From Treponema sp. (lineage in GTDB: Bacteria > Spirochaetota > Spirochaetia > Treponematales > Breznakiellaceae): a stretch of DNA of 64,000 nt. The first letter of the stretch is position 1; every line of letters starts with the position of its first letter. Of this stretch, positions 1 through 8,305 are shown piece after piece. The notes under the pieces were generated by a model that saw only the letters and a list, made by a program, of their open reading frames with translations, did not search any database and had not been told where the DNA came from. The position numbers and the translations under genes are program-made. The DNA is taken from the NCBI GenBank assembly GCA_009777535.1, contig WRLP01000009.1:29050-93049 (forward strand), read 5' to 3'.

Positions 1-225
1 AATGAAAAAAAATGGCACACCATAACAGAAGAAGCAGAAGACTGTTATAGGGCATATTTTAATACTCTTGGAACGGGCAATTCTGAAGCAAATGAGCAGA
101 TTCGGGCAATAGAACTATTGAATGTATTAAGGGAAAATACCTTTTTAAAGTTTTCCGGAAAAGAATATGATAAAGAAATGGAAAGAAGAATAGAAACAGT
201 ATTAGGAAAGGAAAAATACATATAG
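1..225 (+). CDS. Hypothetical protein, C-terminal fragment
   Basis: An open frame runs from the first base of the window to a TAG at 223-225, giving 74 residues with no start codon, so the gene begins outside the window. The product is charged and predicted helical, rich in Glu and Lys. I recognise no domain. It is AT-rich like the next genes and converges on the minus-strand gene at 276. Confidence 0.5.
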   Translation, partial: NEKKWHTITEEAEDCYRAYFNTLGTGNSEANEQIRAIELLNVLRENTFLKFSGKEYDKEMERRIETVLGKEKYI

Positions 226-275
226 GAAATTAGAGCATGAATTACAAATATTGAAATTTCATAGCATCTTTCTCT

Positions 276-767
276 TTAATGCTCAAGAAACAAAGAAAAA
301 TAATCTACGTCTATGGAATATTCATTCCATAGTGAAGCCTTTTGATTTCTATAGGCATTGGCTTGTTCATGTAACCTAAGCATGTCAGCGCATTGTGCAG
401 ACAGTTCAAGCGTTTCAGGATAGATTTGCATAGAGAAAATTAATGGGTTATGTAAAATAATTTTCAGATGTTCATATGCATTATTATGCTCATTAAGTAA
501 AATATACATTTTCGCAAACCAATATGATGTCCACAATTCCTCTGGAAATATATCGTTCGCTTTTTCCATAAGAGGCGCCCAAACTTTAAATTTCGCATTC
601 ATATTACCATGTAAATTTTCAGGCTGTAAGGAATTAAAATACTCTATATACTCATGATAACTTCTTAAAGTTTCCATATACGGAATTGTGAAAGCCATTA
701 TGGATTGAAGTTCGTTGCCTGAAGAGACAAGCGTCTCCAGCCTGGTTAATGCCTCTTTTAATGACAT
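276..767 (-). CDS. Hypothetical protein, possibly TPR-like helical
   Basis: The product is 163 residues with no signal peptide or membrane segment, so it is probably cytoplasmic. It has paired amphipathic helices with Trp and Tyr at intervals (WTSYWFAKMYILL, then AYEHLKIIL), which recalls a short tetratricopeptide-like fold, but no repeat consensus is clear. Codon use is AT-rich. No strong ribosome binding site precedes the ATG. The function is unknown. It sits 65 bases downstream of the lipoprotein gene at 833-1879 on the same strand and could be cotranscribed with it. Confidence 0.5.
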   Translation of the reverse strand: MSLKEALTRLETLVSSGNELQSIMAFTIPYMETLRSYHEYIEYFNSLQPENLHGNMNAKFKVWAPLMEKANDIFPEELWTSYWFAKMYILLNEHNNAYEHLKIILHNPLIFSMQIYPETLELSAQCADMLRLHEQANAYRNQKASLWNEYSIDVDYFSLFLEH

Positions 768-832
768 TTTAGGATTCCAAAAATCGTATGGAAAATTATT
801 GCCAAAAAAAAGTTTTAAGTAATAAATGTTTA

Positions 833-1879
833 TTAAATAATTTTAATGGTATAGTAAATTTCTGGATCATTGTAATTCAAAATATTTTGTTCTGATAAAT
901 TAAATATATTTTCATCATATTTTTTTGTTAGTGCGATTACTTCCGTCAATACCGAGGGATCAAACAAAGCATAGGAGTACATTATTCCTTTTATGCCGTT
1001 TTTATCAACAATATAACCGTCAAATCCGGGTGAATATAGAACCGGTATTATCTCGTGTAGCTTTTCGGTTTTTAATGCGGTTATAAATTTCGGCATATTC
1101 GTTATGTCTTCCCATTCTTTGGAATTAAGCATAGCCTTATATGAATCGTCATCTGCTATATTTTCATCTAGTGTTATATAACAAAGAGATAAATAATTAT
1201 CCTCGTATTTTTCCTTCAAATATACACCAAGGGGCGTCCAAGTATCTGAACTTCCAAATGCATCAGGTATTATTTTTGTAGACCCGTGCAGCCCTCCGCC
1301 TATTACAATAAATTTTTCTCCGGGTGCCGCATTATCAATAAAATGAAATGCAATTTTTGCCATGTACTCATCTCTATAATTGTTCAACATTACAGGATCA
1401 TAAGCTCCGCTGATAAAATCTTCACGTCCTGATTCAAGTCCAATATATTTAATCTTATCTCGTTCTTTCTTATTACTGTTAAGTAAAAATATTTCGTTTC
1501 TTAAATCATCTACACCGTAACGAACCCCAACATATTCCCATGGGTAAAACAACAAAACAGCTTTTTTAAGCAACCACTCATCGGTATAAATAGGACCGTT
1601 TTCAATTCCGCCTTCAGCAAAAATATAACGAACGCCGGCGTCATACAAAAGCTGCAAGCTGGAATTCAAAAACAATTTCTCATTTAACAACAGATGGCTT
1701 GCACCGCCTATAAAAATAATATCGGCTTCCTGCAGCTTTTCCAAAACAACTTCAAGAGCGTCGCTGGATTCGGACATAATACCGGATATTTCGCTAATCG
1801 TATTTTTTATATTTGAGGAACCGCATGAGGTTATTATAATTATGAGGAATAGTACAAAAATAAATCCTTTAATCTTCAT
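833..1879 (-). CDS. Lipoprotein of the EreA/ChaN-like superfamily
   Basis: The product is 348 residues. A hydrophobic N-terminus ends in a lipobox (ITSCGSS, Cys near residue 19), so it is predicted to be a lipoprotein. The body has the layout of the EreA/ChaN/TIKI-type fold: an early strand followed by a Gly-rich His segment (IFIGGASHLL, about residues 54-63), an acidic FAEGG motif near 86-90, and a late VIGGGLHG segment near 192-199. In that superfamily the conserved His and Glu residues form a haem, metal or ester-hydrolysis site. Which chemistry applies here cannot be told. An AGGTAAG ribosome binding site lies 7 bases before the ATG. Assignment to the superfamily is inference from motif spacing. 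Confidence 0.55.
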   Translation of the reverse strand: MKIKGFIFVLFLIIIITSCGSSNIKNTISEISGIMSESSDALEVVLEKLQEADIIFIGGASHLLLNEKLFLNSSLQLLYDAGVRYIFAEGGIENGPIYTDEWLLKKAVLLFYPWEYVGVRYGVDDLRNEIFLLNSNKKERDKIKYIGLESGREDFISGAYDPVMLNNYRDEYMAKIAFHFIDNAAPGEKFIVIGGGLHGSTKIIPDAFGSSDTWTPLGVYLKEKYEDNYLSLCYITLDENIADDDSYKAMLNSKEWEDITNMPKFITALKTEKLHEIIPVLYSPGFDGYIVDKNGIKGIMYSYALFDPSVLTEVIALTKKYDENIFNLSEQNILNYNDPEIYYTIKII

Positions 1880-1996
1880 AAAATGCTTACCTGATTATAC
1901 TCCTTCAAAAATAGCAAAATATGAAGAATTTCACAAGACTTGTGGGAAAACTGTTAACGCAAGCGTTAGCTTGCGAATTCTCGAACAAGTCCAATA

Positions 1997-2025
1997 TTGA
2001 CATTATAAAAAATATATATTGTAAT
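1997..2025 (+). promoter_or_regulatory. Sigma-70-type promoter of the GNAT gene
   Basis: TTGACA at 1997-2002 and TGTAAT at 2020-2025 are separated by 17 bases. The expected start of transcription (about 2031-2033) falls immediately before the ATG at 2034, and there is no Shine-Dalgarno sequence. A leaderless mRNA is therefore predicted. Confidence 0.5.
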
Positions 2026-2033
2026 ATTTAAGA

Positions 2034-2534
2034 ATGATACGGTTGGCAAATAAAAATGATATAAACCGCATTGCAGAAATTGAATTATTTGTTAATAGAT
2101 TTAATTTTTGTAATATTTTATCAAATGAAATATTATATGGAAAAATATCATATGAATACAATATAAATTGGCTTACAAGGTCATTCGATGATATGGAAAA
2201 AAACAGGGGTATAGAATATTACATATTTGAGGATAATAATATAATTAAAGGTTATTTTTCTATTGGCTATGGCCCGAATAATGAACAAGAATGTGAAATA
2301 ATAAATATTTGTATTGACGTACCTTTTCAAAATAAAAAATATGGTACAATTTTAATAGATTATTGTATAGAATTATTAAAAAACAGAGGAAAAAAAATAA
2401 TAAGACTTAATGTATTTGAAAATAATATAACAGCTATAAAATTATATGAAAAACAGGGGTTTATAATAGAGAAAAAATATTTTTCAGAAGAATGGAAAAT
2501 AAATATTCTTAAATATAAAAAAGAGATAAAATAA
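2034..2534 (+). CDS. GNAT family N-acetyltransferase
   Basis: The product is 166 residues, the usual length for a single GNAT domain, which moves the acetyl group of acetyl-CoA to an amine. Motif A, the acetyl-CoA pyrophosphate loop, is visible as QNKKYGTILI (about residues 102-111). The C-terminal motif B follows as NNITAIKLYEKQGF, the classic end of RimI-like enzymes. The substrate is unknown. The gene is very AT-rich with many AAA and ATA codons, unlike the neighbouring rnf region, which suggests recent acquisition. No ribosome binding site is visible; see the promoter entry. Confidence 0.85.
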   Translation: MIRLANKNDINRIAEIELFVNRFNFCNILSNEILYGKISYEYNINWLTRSFDDMEKNRGIEYYIFEDNNIIKGYFSIGYGPNNEQECEIINICIDVPFQNKKYGTILIDYCIELLKNRGKKIIRLNVFENNITAIKLYEKQGFIIEKKYFSEEWKINILKYKKEIK

Positions 2535-2545
2535 TCTTATTGATA

Positions 2546-2574
2546 TAATAACTACTGATGCGCATATTTAATTC
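2546..2574. repeat. 29-bp dispersed repeat, copy 1
   Basis: This matches the copy at 6887-6915 at 28 of 29 positions in the same orientation. Here it forms the last codons and stop of the minus-strand PnuC-like gene (2552-3160). Confidence 0.7.
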
Positions 2575-3160
2575 TTTTTTTAGCTCTAATATATCCAATT
2601 ATTACTATGATGATTGAGATTGCCTGCATAATTGCCAATAATGTTTTTCCCTGTATTGCCATTAAAATTACTATGCTTACACACATTAGGGCAAATAATA
2701 GCCAGCCATTATGATTATTTTTTGCAAGGAGGTAGCTTCCGCTCAAAAATCCGATAATTACAAGTATTTCCAAAACTTGTGAAATTGTTGTAATTCCGCG
2801 AAAATAATAAATGCTGTATGAAGTTCCCATTATGATCATAAAAACAGTAAAAAATTTTACAAATTTTTCGTATATCTTATTGGCTTGATGGTTTTGTTTC
2901 CATGCGGTTATAATGCCAAGAATCATGGAGGGAATGCATCCTATATCATTGGCCGCAATAACCCAATTATTTTTGCTTACCAGTAAAATGACCCATGCCG
3001 GTATGCCAAGAAGATAGGAAAACCAGCCGACAATACGCCATTTCCTGCCATTATCCACACCTTCGGCAATAGCAAGCAGTAATTTTGCAAGAAGATATCC
3101 GGTTCCGCCCCAAATTTGTAAAAGCAAGTCAAAATCCAACATTTTTATATACCCATTCAT
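2552..3160 (-). CDS. Small polytopic membrane protein, PnuC-like
   Basis: The product is 202 residues with about six or seven predicted membrane segments. The length, the repeated Trp-rich segments and the last third (NGWLLFALMC, then GYIRAKKR at the C-terminus) resemble nicotinamide riboside transporters of the PnuC family, which take up NAD precursors without direct energy input. The match is by eye and the substrate residues cannot be confirmed. Its 5' side carries a perfect 24-bp palindrome about 200 bases upstream that might act as an operator. The ATG at 3160 was chosen; a second in-frame ATG is at 3142. Neither has a clear ribosome binding site. Confidence 0.55.
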   Translation of the reverse strand: MNGYIKMLDFDLLLQIWGGTGYLLAKLLLAIAEGVDNGRKWRIVGWFSYLLGIPAWVILLVSKNNWVIAANDIGCIPSMILGIITAWKQNHQANKIYEKFVKFFTVFMIIMGTSYSIYYFRGITTISQVLEILVIIGFLSGSYLLAKNNHNGWLLFALMCVSIVILMAIQGKTLLAIMQAISIIIVIIGYIRAKKRIKYAHQ

Positions 3161-3315
3161 ATTTTAATACTGACTAATCTGAAAAAACAAATTTCATGAA
3201 TTTTACCAAATCCTTATATATAGTGGAGGTCTAATTACTCTACACCATATACAGGGTTTATGCAAACTTTTTTTTGTAAATGCAAGGGGGGAGGAAAATC
3301 AATATTTAATATAAT

Positions 3316-3349
3316 GGTAGCAGGTAACAGGTAGCAGGTAGCAGGAAAC
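3316..3349. repeat. 7-bp tandem repeat, about 4.8 units
   Basis: Units of ggtagca (one unit is ggtaaca) run head to tail four times and end in a partial ggaaac. The tract lies in the 417-base gene-free stretch 3161-3577, which otherwise holds a 24-bp palindrome, a terminator and no convincing ORF. Confidence 0.8.
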
Positions 3350-3362
3350 GGTGACTGTTAGT

Positions 3363-3386
3363 ATTTGTGGAAACGTTTCCACAAAT
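3363..3386. promoter_or_regulatory. Perfect 24-bp palindrome, LacI/CRE-like core
   Basis: The two 12-base halves (atttgtggaaac and its exact complement) meet with no loop. The centre TGGAAACGTTTCCA resembles operators of LacI/GalR-family repressors. It lies 203 bases upstream of the PnuC-like start at 3160 and beyond the terminator of the MACPF gene. No LacI-type regulator is in the window, so the operator role is inference. It is followed by a GGGGTCAGA sequence at about 3395-3404, of a kind seen near REP elements. Confidence 0.4.
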
Positions 3387-3510
3387 GTGAAACAGGGGTC
3401 AGATTGTATACTTGTAGAATATTTGATCTATGCTTAAAATAATATGAGCGGGATGGCATTTCTGATATGCATTGCCGAAGTGATAAATACCTTGCGGATG
3501 AGCTAATGCT

Positions 3511-3541
3511 CGAAAAAAGCGCCGCACAATAGCACGGCGCT
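3511..3541 (-). terminator. Rho-independent terminator of the MACPF gene
   Basis: Read on the minus strand, a 7-bp GC-rich stem (agcgccg at 3518-3524 pairs with cggcgct at 3535-3541, loop of ten) is followed at once by a run of six T. It lies 37 bases past the stop of the gene at 3578-6487. Confidence 0.75.
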
Positions 3542-3577
3542 CCCCATTCTCTTTTACCTTCTAACTTTTAACTTGCA

Positions 3578-6487
3578 TCATCTTCGCATCCAGATGTAAA
3601 TAGGATACGCACTCCCATAATCCAGGCCCTTGACATACCCTGAGTTCATGTTGGCATCGCCTCCCCCCGACCATTTTACCCTTTCCCAGCCGCTCCCAAC
3701 CATGCTTCCAATTTCACCGTTTACTTCTACAAAAAGATCCGTTATGAATTTCCCGTTATAATCCTGATAATTGGCATACAGCCAGATATTATCCCCGCCC
3801 AATCCTTTATTGGCGTCATATCCAAACAGGTGATAGGTTTTGCCGTTTATTACTTTTGGCGTTGTTGGGTTGCTTCCGCCCTTAACAGCTTTAATATCAC
3901 CAATACCAGCCAAAGGGCCAGGGGCGGTAACCGTTGTTGTGTAACCCAAATATAGATAGTTTTGTTCTGATGGGGTATTCAGGCTCTTTAAAATAGGGCT
4001 TATCTCCGCTGTGGATTTTGACCGTAAATCGCTTAGCGCCAAAGCGCTGTTGTTGCCATGGTATCCCATATAAAGATGATTTATGTTCTCCGGCTTAGGA
4101 TCTTTTTGAAGCTGAAAGAGCAAGCCCCCATTCGCCGCAAGCTGCGTATCATAATGGTTTTTAATGGCGTCGCGGCGGCTGGTATTGCTTGGGTCAATAA
4201 GCTCCCACAGGGGGACCATTTCGGTGATGGATTGGAGGTTCCCTCCTTTGACAATCGACCAGCGGGTGCCAGCGTCAACGCTGGCTTTCCAGTTGGCTCG
4301 CCTGAGCTGGGCCTCGGCGTAGGTTTCCATGCCGTATGCCTGGCTTCCGCCCTCTGTCTTGATGAACTCTTCGCTGTTAGCGGTGAATTCCTCCTGTAAT
4401 GTTTTCTGTGTCTCTGTGAATGATCCTGAAACCACCGCATACGTGGCCCTCACGGAAGTCTCAATTTCCGTTGCACTTTTGGACTCTGTATTGTGGTACA
4501 TAAAACCCATGTCCAGCCTGCCGCCAATATACGCGGTCAGGAATACATGGGTGCCGTAATTCTGGAATAATTGAGCGGGAGTTACACTGTTGTTCAGCAG
4601 CCAGTTGTTTTTGAATTCATCTTCCAGGTAGCCCCGCAGCTCCGTCAGGGGCATGGCTGTCAGATTCTGCTTTTCCCTGATCAGTTCGGTCCTGCTTGTG
4701 GCAAAACTTTCGTAAGATTCTATGGAATTGGCTGTATTTTTACTAAAGCTGACACTGGCGCTGAATAAACCGATTCCGCCGGAAATACCCATCTTTAAGG
4801 AGAAATTTTCTGCATATTTTTTTAAGGTCTCGCCCCTTATATAGATCGTATCGGACGAATTGTAGTGATCCGGATCGCTGACGAATTTGCCTTCCCCAAT
4901 CAGCCTTTTCATATTGAGTATATAGTTGGTCTTTACTTCACCCGAAGTGTAGTATGGGCTGTGGAGCACATTGTAGCCTTTCCCGAGGAACCCTGTATAG
5001 GTGATACCTTCATAGCCGTAATAGACGGTTGTTGTATAATTCCATTCGGCACTAAGGTTATGGATGATATTCCAGCCCGCTTTTTGCACAGTTACCGTGA
5101 TGGCGCCGCCCTGGGTAAAACCGCTGATGGGAAGGTAATAGGCGTACCCATTTCTATCAGGCACAAATTCGGAACCGCCGGCTAGGGTGCCTTTTGTAAC
5201 GTTCATGCCGCTCAGTATGATATTGTCCCTGGTAAGGCCAAGCACGGACATTGGTTCTGATACATGAATGATTAACTGGGTTGTGGTGGTATTGGGATTG
5301 CCGTTAGCGTCCATCTTCTTTAAATAGGCCTCCGGTGTGGGCGGAGCCGGTGGAGGCGGCGGCAACCAGCCCGTATACACATCTACCAAAAATTGCGCCG
5401 AGGCACTGGTAGCGCCATCCTGCTTTACCAGCACTATTTTTACGTCCTTGAGCGTATCTCCGTAAATGGTAGAGGGCGCAGTGATGTTAAGGGTATACGA
5501 TGTTCCTGAGCCCACCACTGAATCAATTTGAAAAGTACCGCTATACACGAAAAAATCTTCAACGCTAAGGTTGTAGACTGGTTTGTCAAAGGTCAGGGCT
5601 ATTTGTGATGTGGGAAGGCCCGAAGCAACATCGCCGTTTACGGTATGGCTGACCAGCCTTATTATGTCTGTTTTTTGGATGGTCAGTTTGGTAAATGTCA
5701 AGGTTGGCTGCTCCGGCCCGTTATTCATGGTATAGAACATAATGCAGTTTGCCAGTTCTGAAAGGCTGGCTGTAAAGGTTGAACTACCATAGGTAGATTG
5801 CTGCTCTGAATCGCTTATCACCGTGTTTGCCGGAATATCACTGCCGGCATTGAGCGGCAGGCTAAGAGCGCGTATGTTGGGGTAGCCATTATTCACCATA
5901 GCCTCAAGGTCCGAGCCGGGAGTGGGAAGCTCATCTCCGGTAGCATTAACCGGAAAGTAATCCAATCTTCCAATCGCCACATCTGAGCTGAATGAGTAGC
6001 TTATGGTATAGGAGGTACTTGGCTCCACCATGACGGCGCCCAAAATTTCCGGTACAAGTATGGCATACCATGCTGTTGATCCCTCCACATTGGGAAACAG
6101 CGGCTGCATCACCACCGTTAATTCACCCTCAATGGGAGCAATACCGCTGGAGTCCGCCCAGTCGGCGTAGAGATTGATGTTTTCATTAACCGTCAAGGGC
6201 TCGCCGGGGCTGTAGATGCCTCCGCTCCCGTTGGCTTCGGTATTCCAGCCCTGGAATACATTAGTAGCCGTATCAGGGTCATAGCCCGGCAGTACCGCCA
6301 CATGCACGATGGAACCGGGCGCCACCCTCTGAGCTGGGGGAACCGTTACTGCTTCTCCGTTGGCATGGTAGGTCACCGAAAACAAAGAGCCGTTGCTCTC
6401 CGGACCGGGACAGCTCCCCAGCGCAAGTATTGATAATGATGCCACCAATAGAATGGCAAGTCCGCTGAAACATTTGTTCTTTTTCAT
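3578..6487 (-). CDS. MACPF (perforin-like) domain lipoprotein
   Basis: The product is 969 residues. The ATG at 6487 is preferred over an upstream in-frame start because AAGGAGAA lies 7 bases before it and the signal peptide begins there; a lipobox (LALGSC) follows. Next come an InlB-type beta repeat (about 35-115, ending YADW), a beta-rich region, two Ig-like segments around a Pro run (PPPPPAPP near 395) and a MACPF domain (about 520-800). The MACPF signature is exact: YGTH, then six residues, then GG, near 644-656. The C-terminal hundred residues (DANKGLGGDNIWLY) look like an MABP beta-prism. MACPF proteins oligomerise and insert beta-hairpins into membranes. This one could be a surface-tethered pore former against eukaryotic or bacterial membranes. 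The target is unknown. It has its own promoter and terminator, so it is monocistronic. Confidence 0.85.
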   Translation of the reverse strand: MKKNKCFSGLAILLVASLSILALGSCPGPESNGSLFSVTYHANGEAVTVPPAQRVAPGSIVHVAVLPGYDPDTATNVFQGWNTEANGSGGIYSPGEPLTVNENINLYADWADSSGIAPIEGELTVVMQPLFPNVEGSTAWYAILVPEILGAVMVEPSTSYTISYSFSSDVAIGRLDYFPVNATGDELPTPGSDLEAMVNNGYPNIRALSLPLNAGSDIPANTVISDSEQQSTYGSSTFTASLSELANCIMFYTMNNGPEQPTLTFTKLTIQKTDIIRLVSHTVNGDVASGLPTSQIALTFDKPVYNLSVEDFFVYSGTFQIDSVVGSGTSYTLNITAPSTIYGDTLKDVKIVLVKQDGATSASAQFLVDVYTGWLPPPPPAPPTPEAYLKKMDANGNPNTTTTQLIIHVSEPMSVLGLTRDNIILSGMNVTKGTLAGGSEFVPDRNGYAYYLPISGFTQGGAITVTVQKAGWNIIHNLSAEWNYTTTVYYGYEGITYTGFLGKGYNVLHSPYYTSGEVKTNYILNMKRLIGEGKFVSDPDHYNSSDTIYIRGETLKKYAENFSLKMGISGGIGLFSASVSFSKNTANSIESYESFATSRTELIREKQNLTAMPLTELRGYLEDEFKNNWLLNNSVTPAQLFQNYGTHVFLTAYIGGRLDMGFMYHNTESKSATEIETSVRATYAVVSGSFTETQKTLQEEFTANSEEFIKTEGGSQAYGMETYAEAQLRRANWKASVDAGTRWSIVKGGNLQSITEMVPLWELIDPSNTSRRDAIKNHYDTQLAANGGLLFQLQKDPKPENINHLYMGYHGNNSALALSDLRSKSTAEISPILKSLNTPSEQNYLYLGYTTTVTAPGPLAGIGDIKAVKGGSNPTTPKVINGKTYHLFGYDANKGLGGDNIWLYANYQDYNGKFITDLFVEVNGEIGSMVGSGWERVKWSGGGDANMNSGYVKGLDYGSAYPIYIWMRR

Positions 6488-6672
6488 AACTTTTCTCCTT
6501 AAAAAATTTCTTGAATAAATCACACAGGGGCACAAAGGATAAAAGGAGGAAAGAGAGAACTGACTATCTTCACTCCGTGCCTTCGTGTGAGGAAATTTTC
6601 AGGCCAATGCCGGATGCTGGACGCCAATGGGGAGTTATGCCCCAAAAGCGCGGATGTTTTTATCACTATGGT

Positions 6673-6701
6673 ATTATAACACGAAAAAACGGGGAAATCA
6701 A
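6673..6701 (-). promoter_or_regulatory. Promoter of the MACPF gene
   Basis: On the minus strand TTGATT (6701-6696) and TATAAT (6678-6673) are 17 bases apart. Transcription would begin near 6666, leaving a leader of about 180 bases before the ATG at 6487. That is unusually long compared with other genes here. Confidence 0.55.
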
Positions 6702-6886
6702 GTTTTTTTTTGACAATTTTCTGCGATTTGCCGCCTTTTTTTACTCGAAGCATTGACTAACGAATCCAAACAATAGGAGGTGATTTTTTTGATATAGCCT
6801 TAAAGCAATTTTTCATCCTGATGGTAATAAACTTATATAGGGATAAACCTCCTGTAATGAAATATTATGAGAAACAAACTTATGCA

Positions 6887-6915
6887 TAATAACTACTGAC
6901 GCGCATATTTAATTC
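6887..6915. repeat. 29-bp dispersed repeat, copy 2
   Basis: This is identical to 2546-2574 except at one base. On the minus strand it would still encode the same protein tail (IKYARQ then stop) as the PnuC-like gene, but no open frame leads into it. It may be a vestige of a duplicated gene end or part of a mobile repeat. It lies 18 bases past the folC stop. Confidence 0.7.
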
Positions 6916-6933
6916 GCAGATACAGTATATGCA

Positions 6934-8277
6934 TCAGTAATTCCTGACTTCCGCGGCAAGGTAAAAAGAGCCGGTGCATAAAACGGCCAGCTTCTTTTCC
7001 CTGCCCCACTCCAGAGCCTGCCTTAGGGCTTGGCGGGTTTCTTTTATTAGCAGCACCTGCGCCTTATTGTCCGGCTGTCCGGCGCAAAAAACAGAAAAAG
7101 TTTTATCTGGGTCGCTTGCCTTAAAGGTTCCCGGGGTTGTGATAATGATGCGGGAAAAATGAGGGAGTAAATACCGGGCTATTTCTGCGGCGTTTTTGTC
7201 AGCGGCGCAGCCAAAAATCAGAATATTATTTTCTCCGTAAAGGGTGCAGAAGGTCTGCACACATTGGTCTATGCTCTGCGGTGTATGTGCACCGTCAATA
7301 ACGAGCGGCGGCTCTTTGGAAATTAATTCAAAGCGGGCGGGAAGTTTAAAATTTGCCAGGCCGACGCAGAGGGCTGTTTCTTTAATTTCGGGGAAAACAG
7401 TTTTTAGCGCGAGCACTGCAAGAGCGGCGTTTTCGGCCTGGACAAAACCTGGCACCGGAATGGAGAAGCGAAGGGGAGCAGAGCCATCAGTAAAACGCAG
7501 GGTAAAATTTGTGCCGTTTATATTAATTTCAGTTTCATCTATTTCCGCAATATCAGGAAAATAGATAAGTGGGCTTTGCATCTCTTCGGCTTTTTTTATG
7601 AAAACTTCCAGAGCTTCGCCTGTTTGTTTTGCCAGAATCAGCGGCCTCCCGGGTTTTACTATGCCGGCTTTTTCACCCGCGACTGCCGCAATGGTATCCC
7701 CCAGATATTTTATGTGCTCAAGTTCAATCAGGCTTATTACAGAAGCCAGTGGATCGACTATGTTTGTGCTGTCGAGCCTTCCGCCCATTCCGGTTTCTAT
7801 CACCATAAAATCGCATTCTGCCAAACGCGCGCAAATAAAAAAATACAGGGTTAAAATTTCAAAATATGTCGGCTCTTCGCCGCTGTCAGCATCGAACAGC
7901 TCGTTTTTAAGACCGGGTAGTCTTGTATCAACAATGTCCCGCAGTTCGCCGCCGGCGGAACAAAATATCTGCTCACTGAAAAAATTATTGCCAATGCAAA
8001 GCCGCTCCCGGATATCGCTTACGTGCGGCGACATATAGCGGGCCGGCTTGAAACCTGCAGCTTCCAGCACGGAAGTAATCATGGCCGTTATCGAACCCTT
8101 TCCCTTCGAGCCTGCAATATGTATTGAAGGAGCGCATCGATGAGGATTCCCCGCCAATTCAGCAAGAATCTGCATACGGTCAAGGCGAAAGCTTTTGGGA
8201 CTCTGCCCCCTTTCAAGATTGATAAACTTTTCCATCCAGCAAAAAACTTCAGTTGATGATGAAAAAGAATTTTTCAT
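6934..8277 (-). CDS. folC: Folylpolyglutamate synthase / dihydrofolate synthase
   Basis: The product is 447 residues, the normal length for the Mur-ligase-like FolC. The ATP loop is visible as HIAGSKGKGS (about residues 52-61), followed by the ETGMGGRLDSTN segment (about 161-172) and the late DGAHTPQS motif of the C-terminal domain. The enzyme adds glutamate to reduced folates, keeping them in the cell and improving their fit to folate enzymes. It is the last gene of the rnf-metF unit, starting 28 bases after metF with a weak ribosome binding site, so it is probably cotranscribed. The position makes sense because its product modifies the cofactor that MetF uses. Confidence 0.92.
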   Translation of the reverse strand: MKNSFSSSTEVFCWMEKFINLERGQSPKSFRLDRMQILAELAGNPHRCAPSIHIAGSKGKGSITAMITSVLEAAGFKPARYMSPHVSDIRERLCIGNNFFSEQIFCSAGGELRDIVDTRLPGLKNELFDADSGEEPTYFEILTLYFFICARLAECDFMVIETGMGGRLDSTNIVDPLASVISLIELEHIKYLGDTIAAVAGEKAGIVKPGRPLILAKQTGEALEVFIKKAEEMQSPLIYFPDIAEIDETEININGTNFTLRFTDGSAPLRFSIPVPGFVQAENAALAVLALKTVFPEIKETALCVGLANFKLPARFELISKEPPLVIDGAHTPQSIDQCVQTFCTLYGENNILIFGCAADKNAAEIARYLLPHFSRIIITTPGTFKASDPDKTFSVFCAGQPDNKAQVLLIKETRQALRQALEWGREKKLAVLCTGSFYLAAEVRNY

Positions 8278-8305
8278 TCTTAGGTTATGTCCCGATAAAA
8301 TTGAG

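Larger units (their letters stand above)
6488..6933. other. Intergenic region upstream of the MACPF gene
   Basis: These 446 bases hold the MACPF promoter and a leader of about 180 bases, a short T-rich stretch, one copy of the 29-bp dispersed repeat, and two Shine-Dalgarno-like sequences (aggaggtga at 6775-6783 on the plus strand; its opposite-strand counterpart near 6847-6853) with no usable ORF after either. I see no real gene. Confidence 0.6.

Noticed and set aside
3316..3349. Possible CRISPR array
   Set aside because: The units are seven bases and adjacent without spacers; no cas gene is in the window.
4058..5185. Several plus-strand ORFs opposite the MACPF gene
   Set aside because: They are shadows of a long coding gene with a clear signal peptide and domains, and none has a ribosome site or recognisable domain.
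6775..6800. Shine-Dalgarno aggaggtga that could open a short gene
   Set aside because: The only start codon at the right distance (TTG at 6789) is followed by a stop two codons later.
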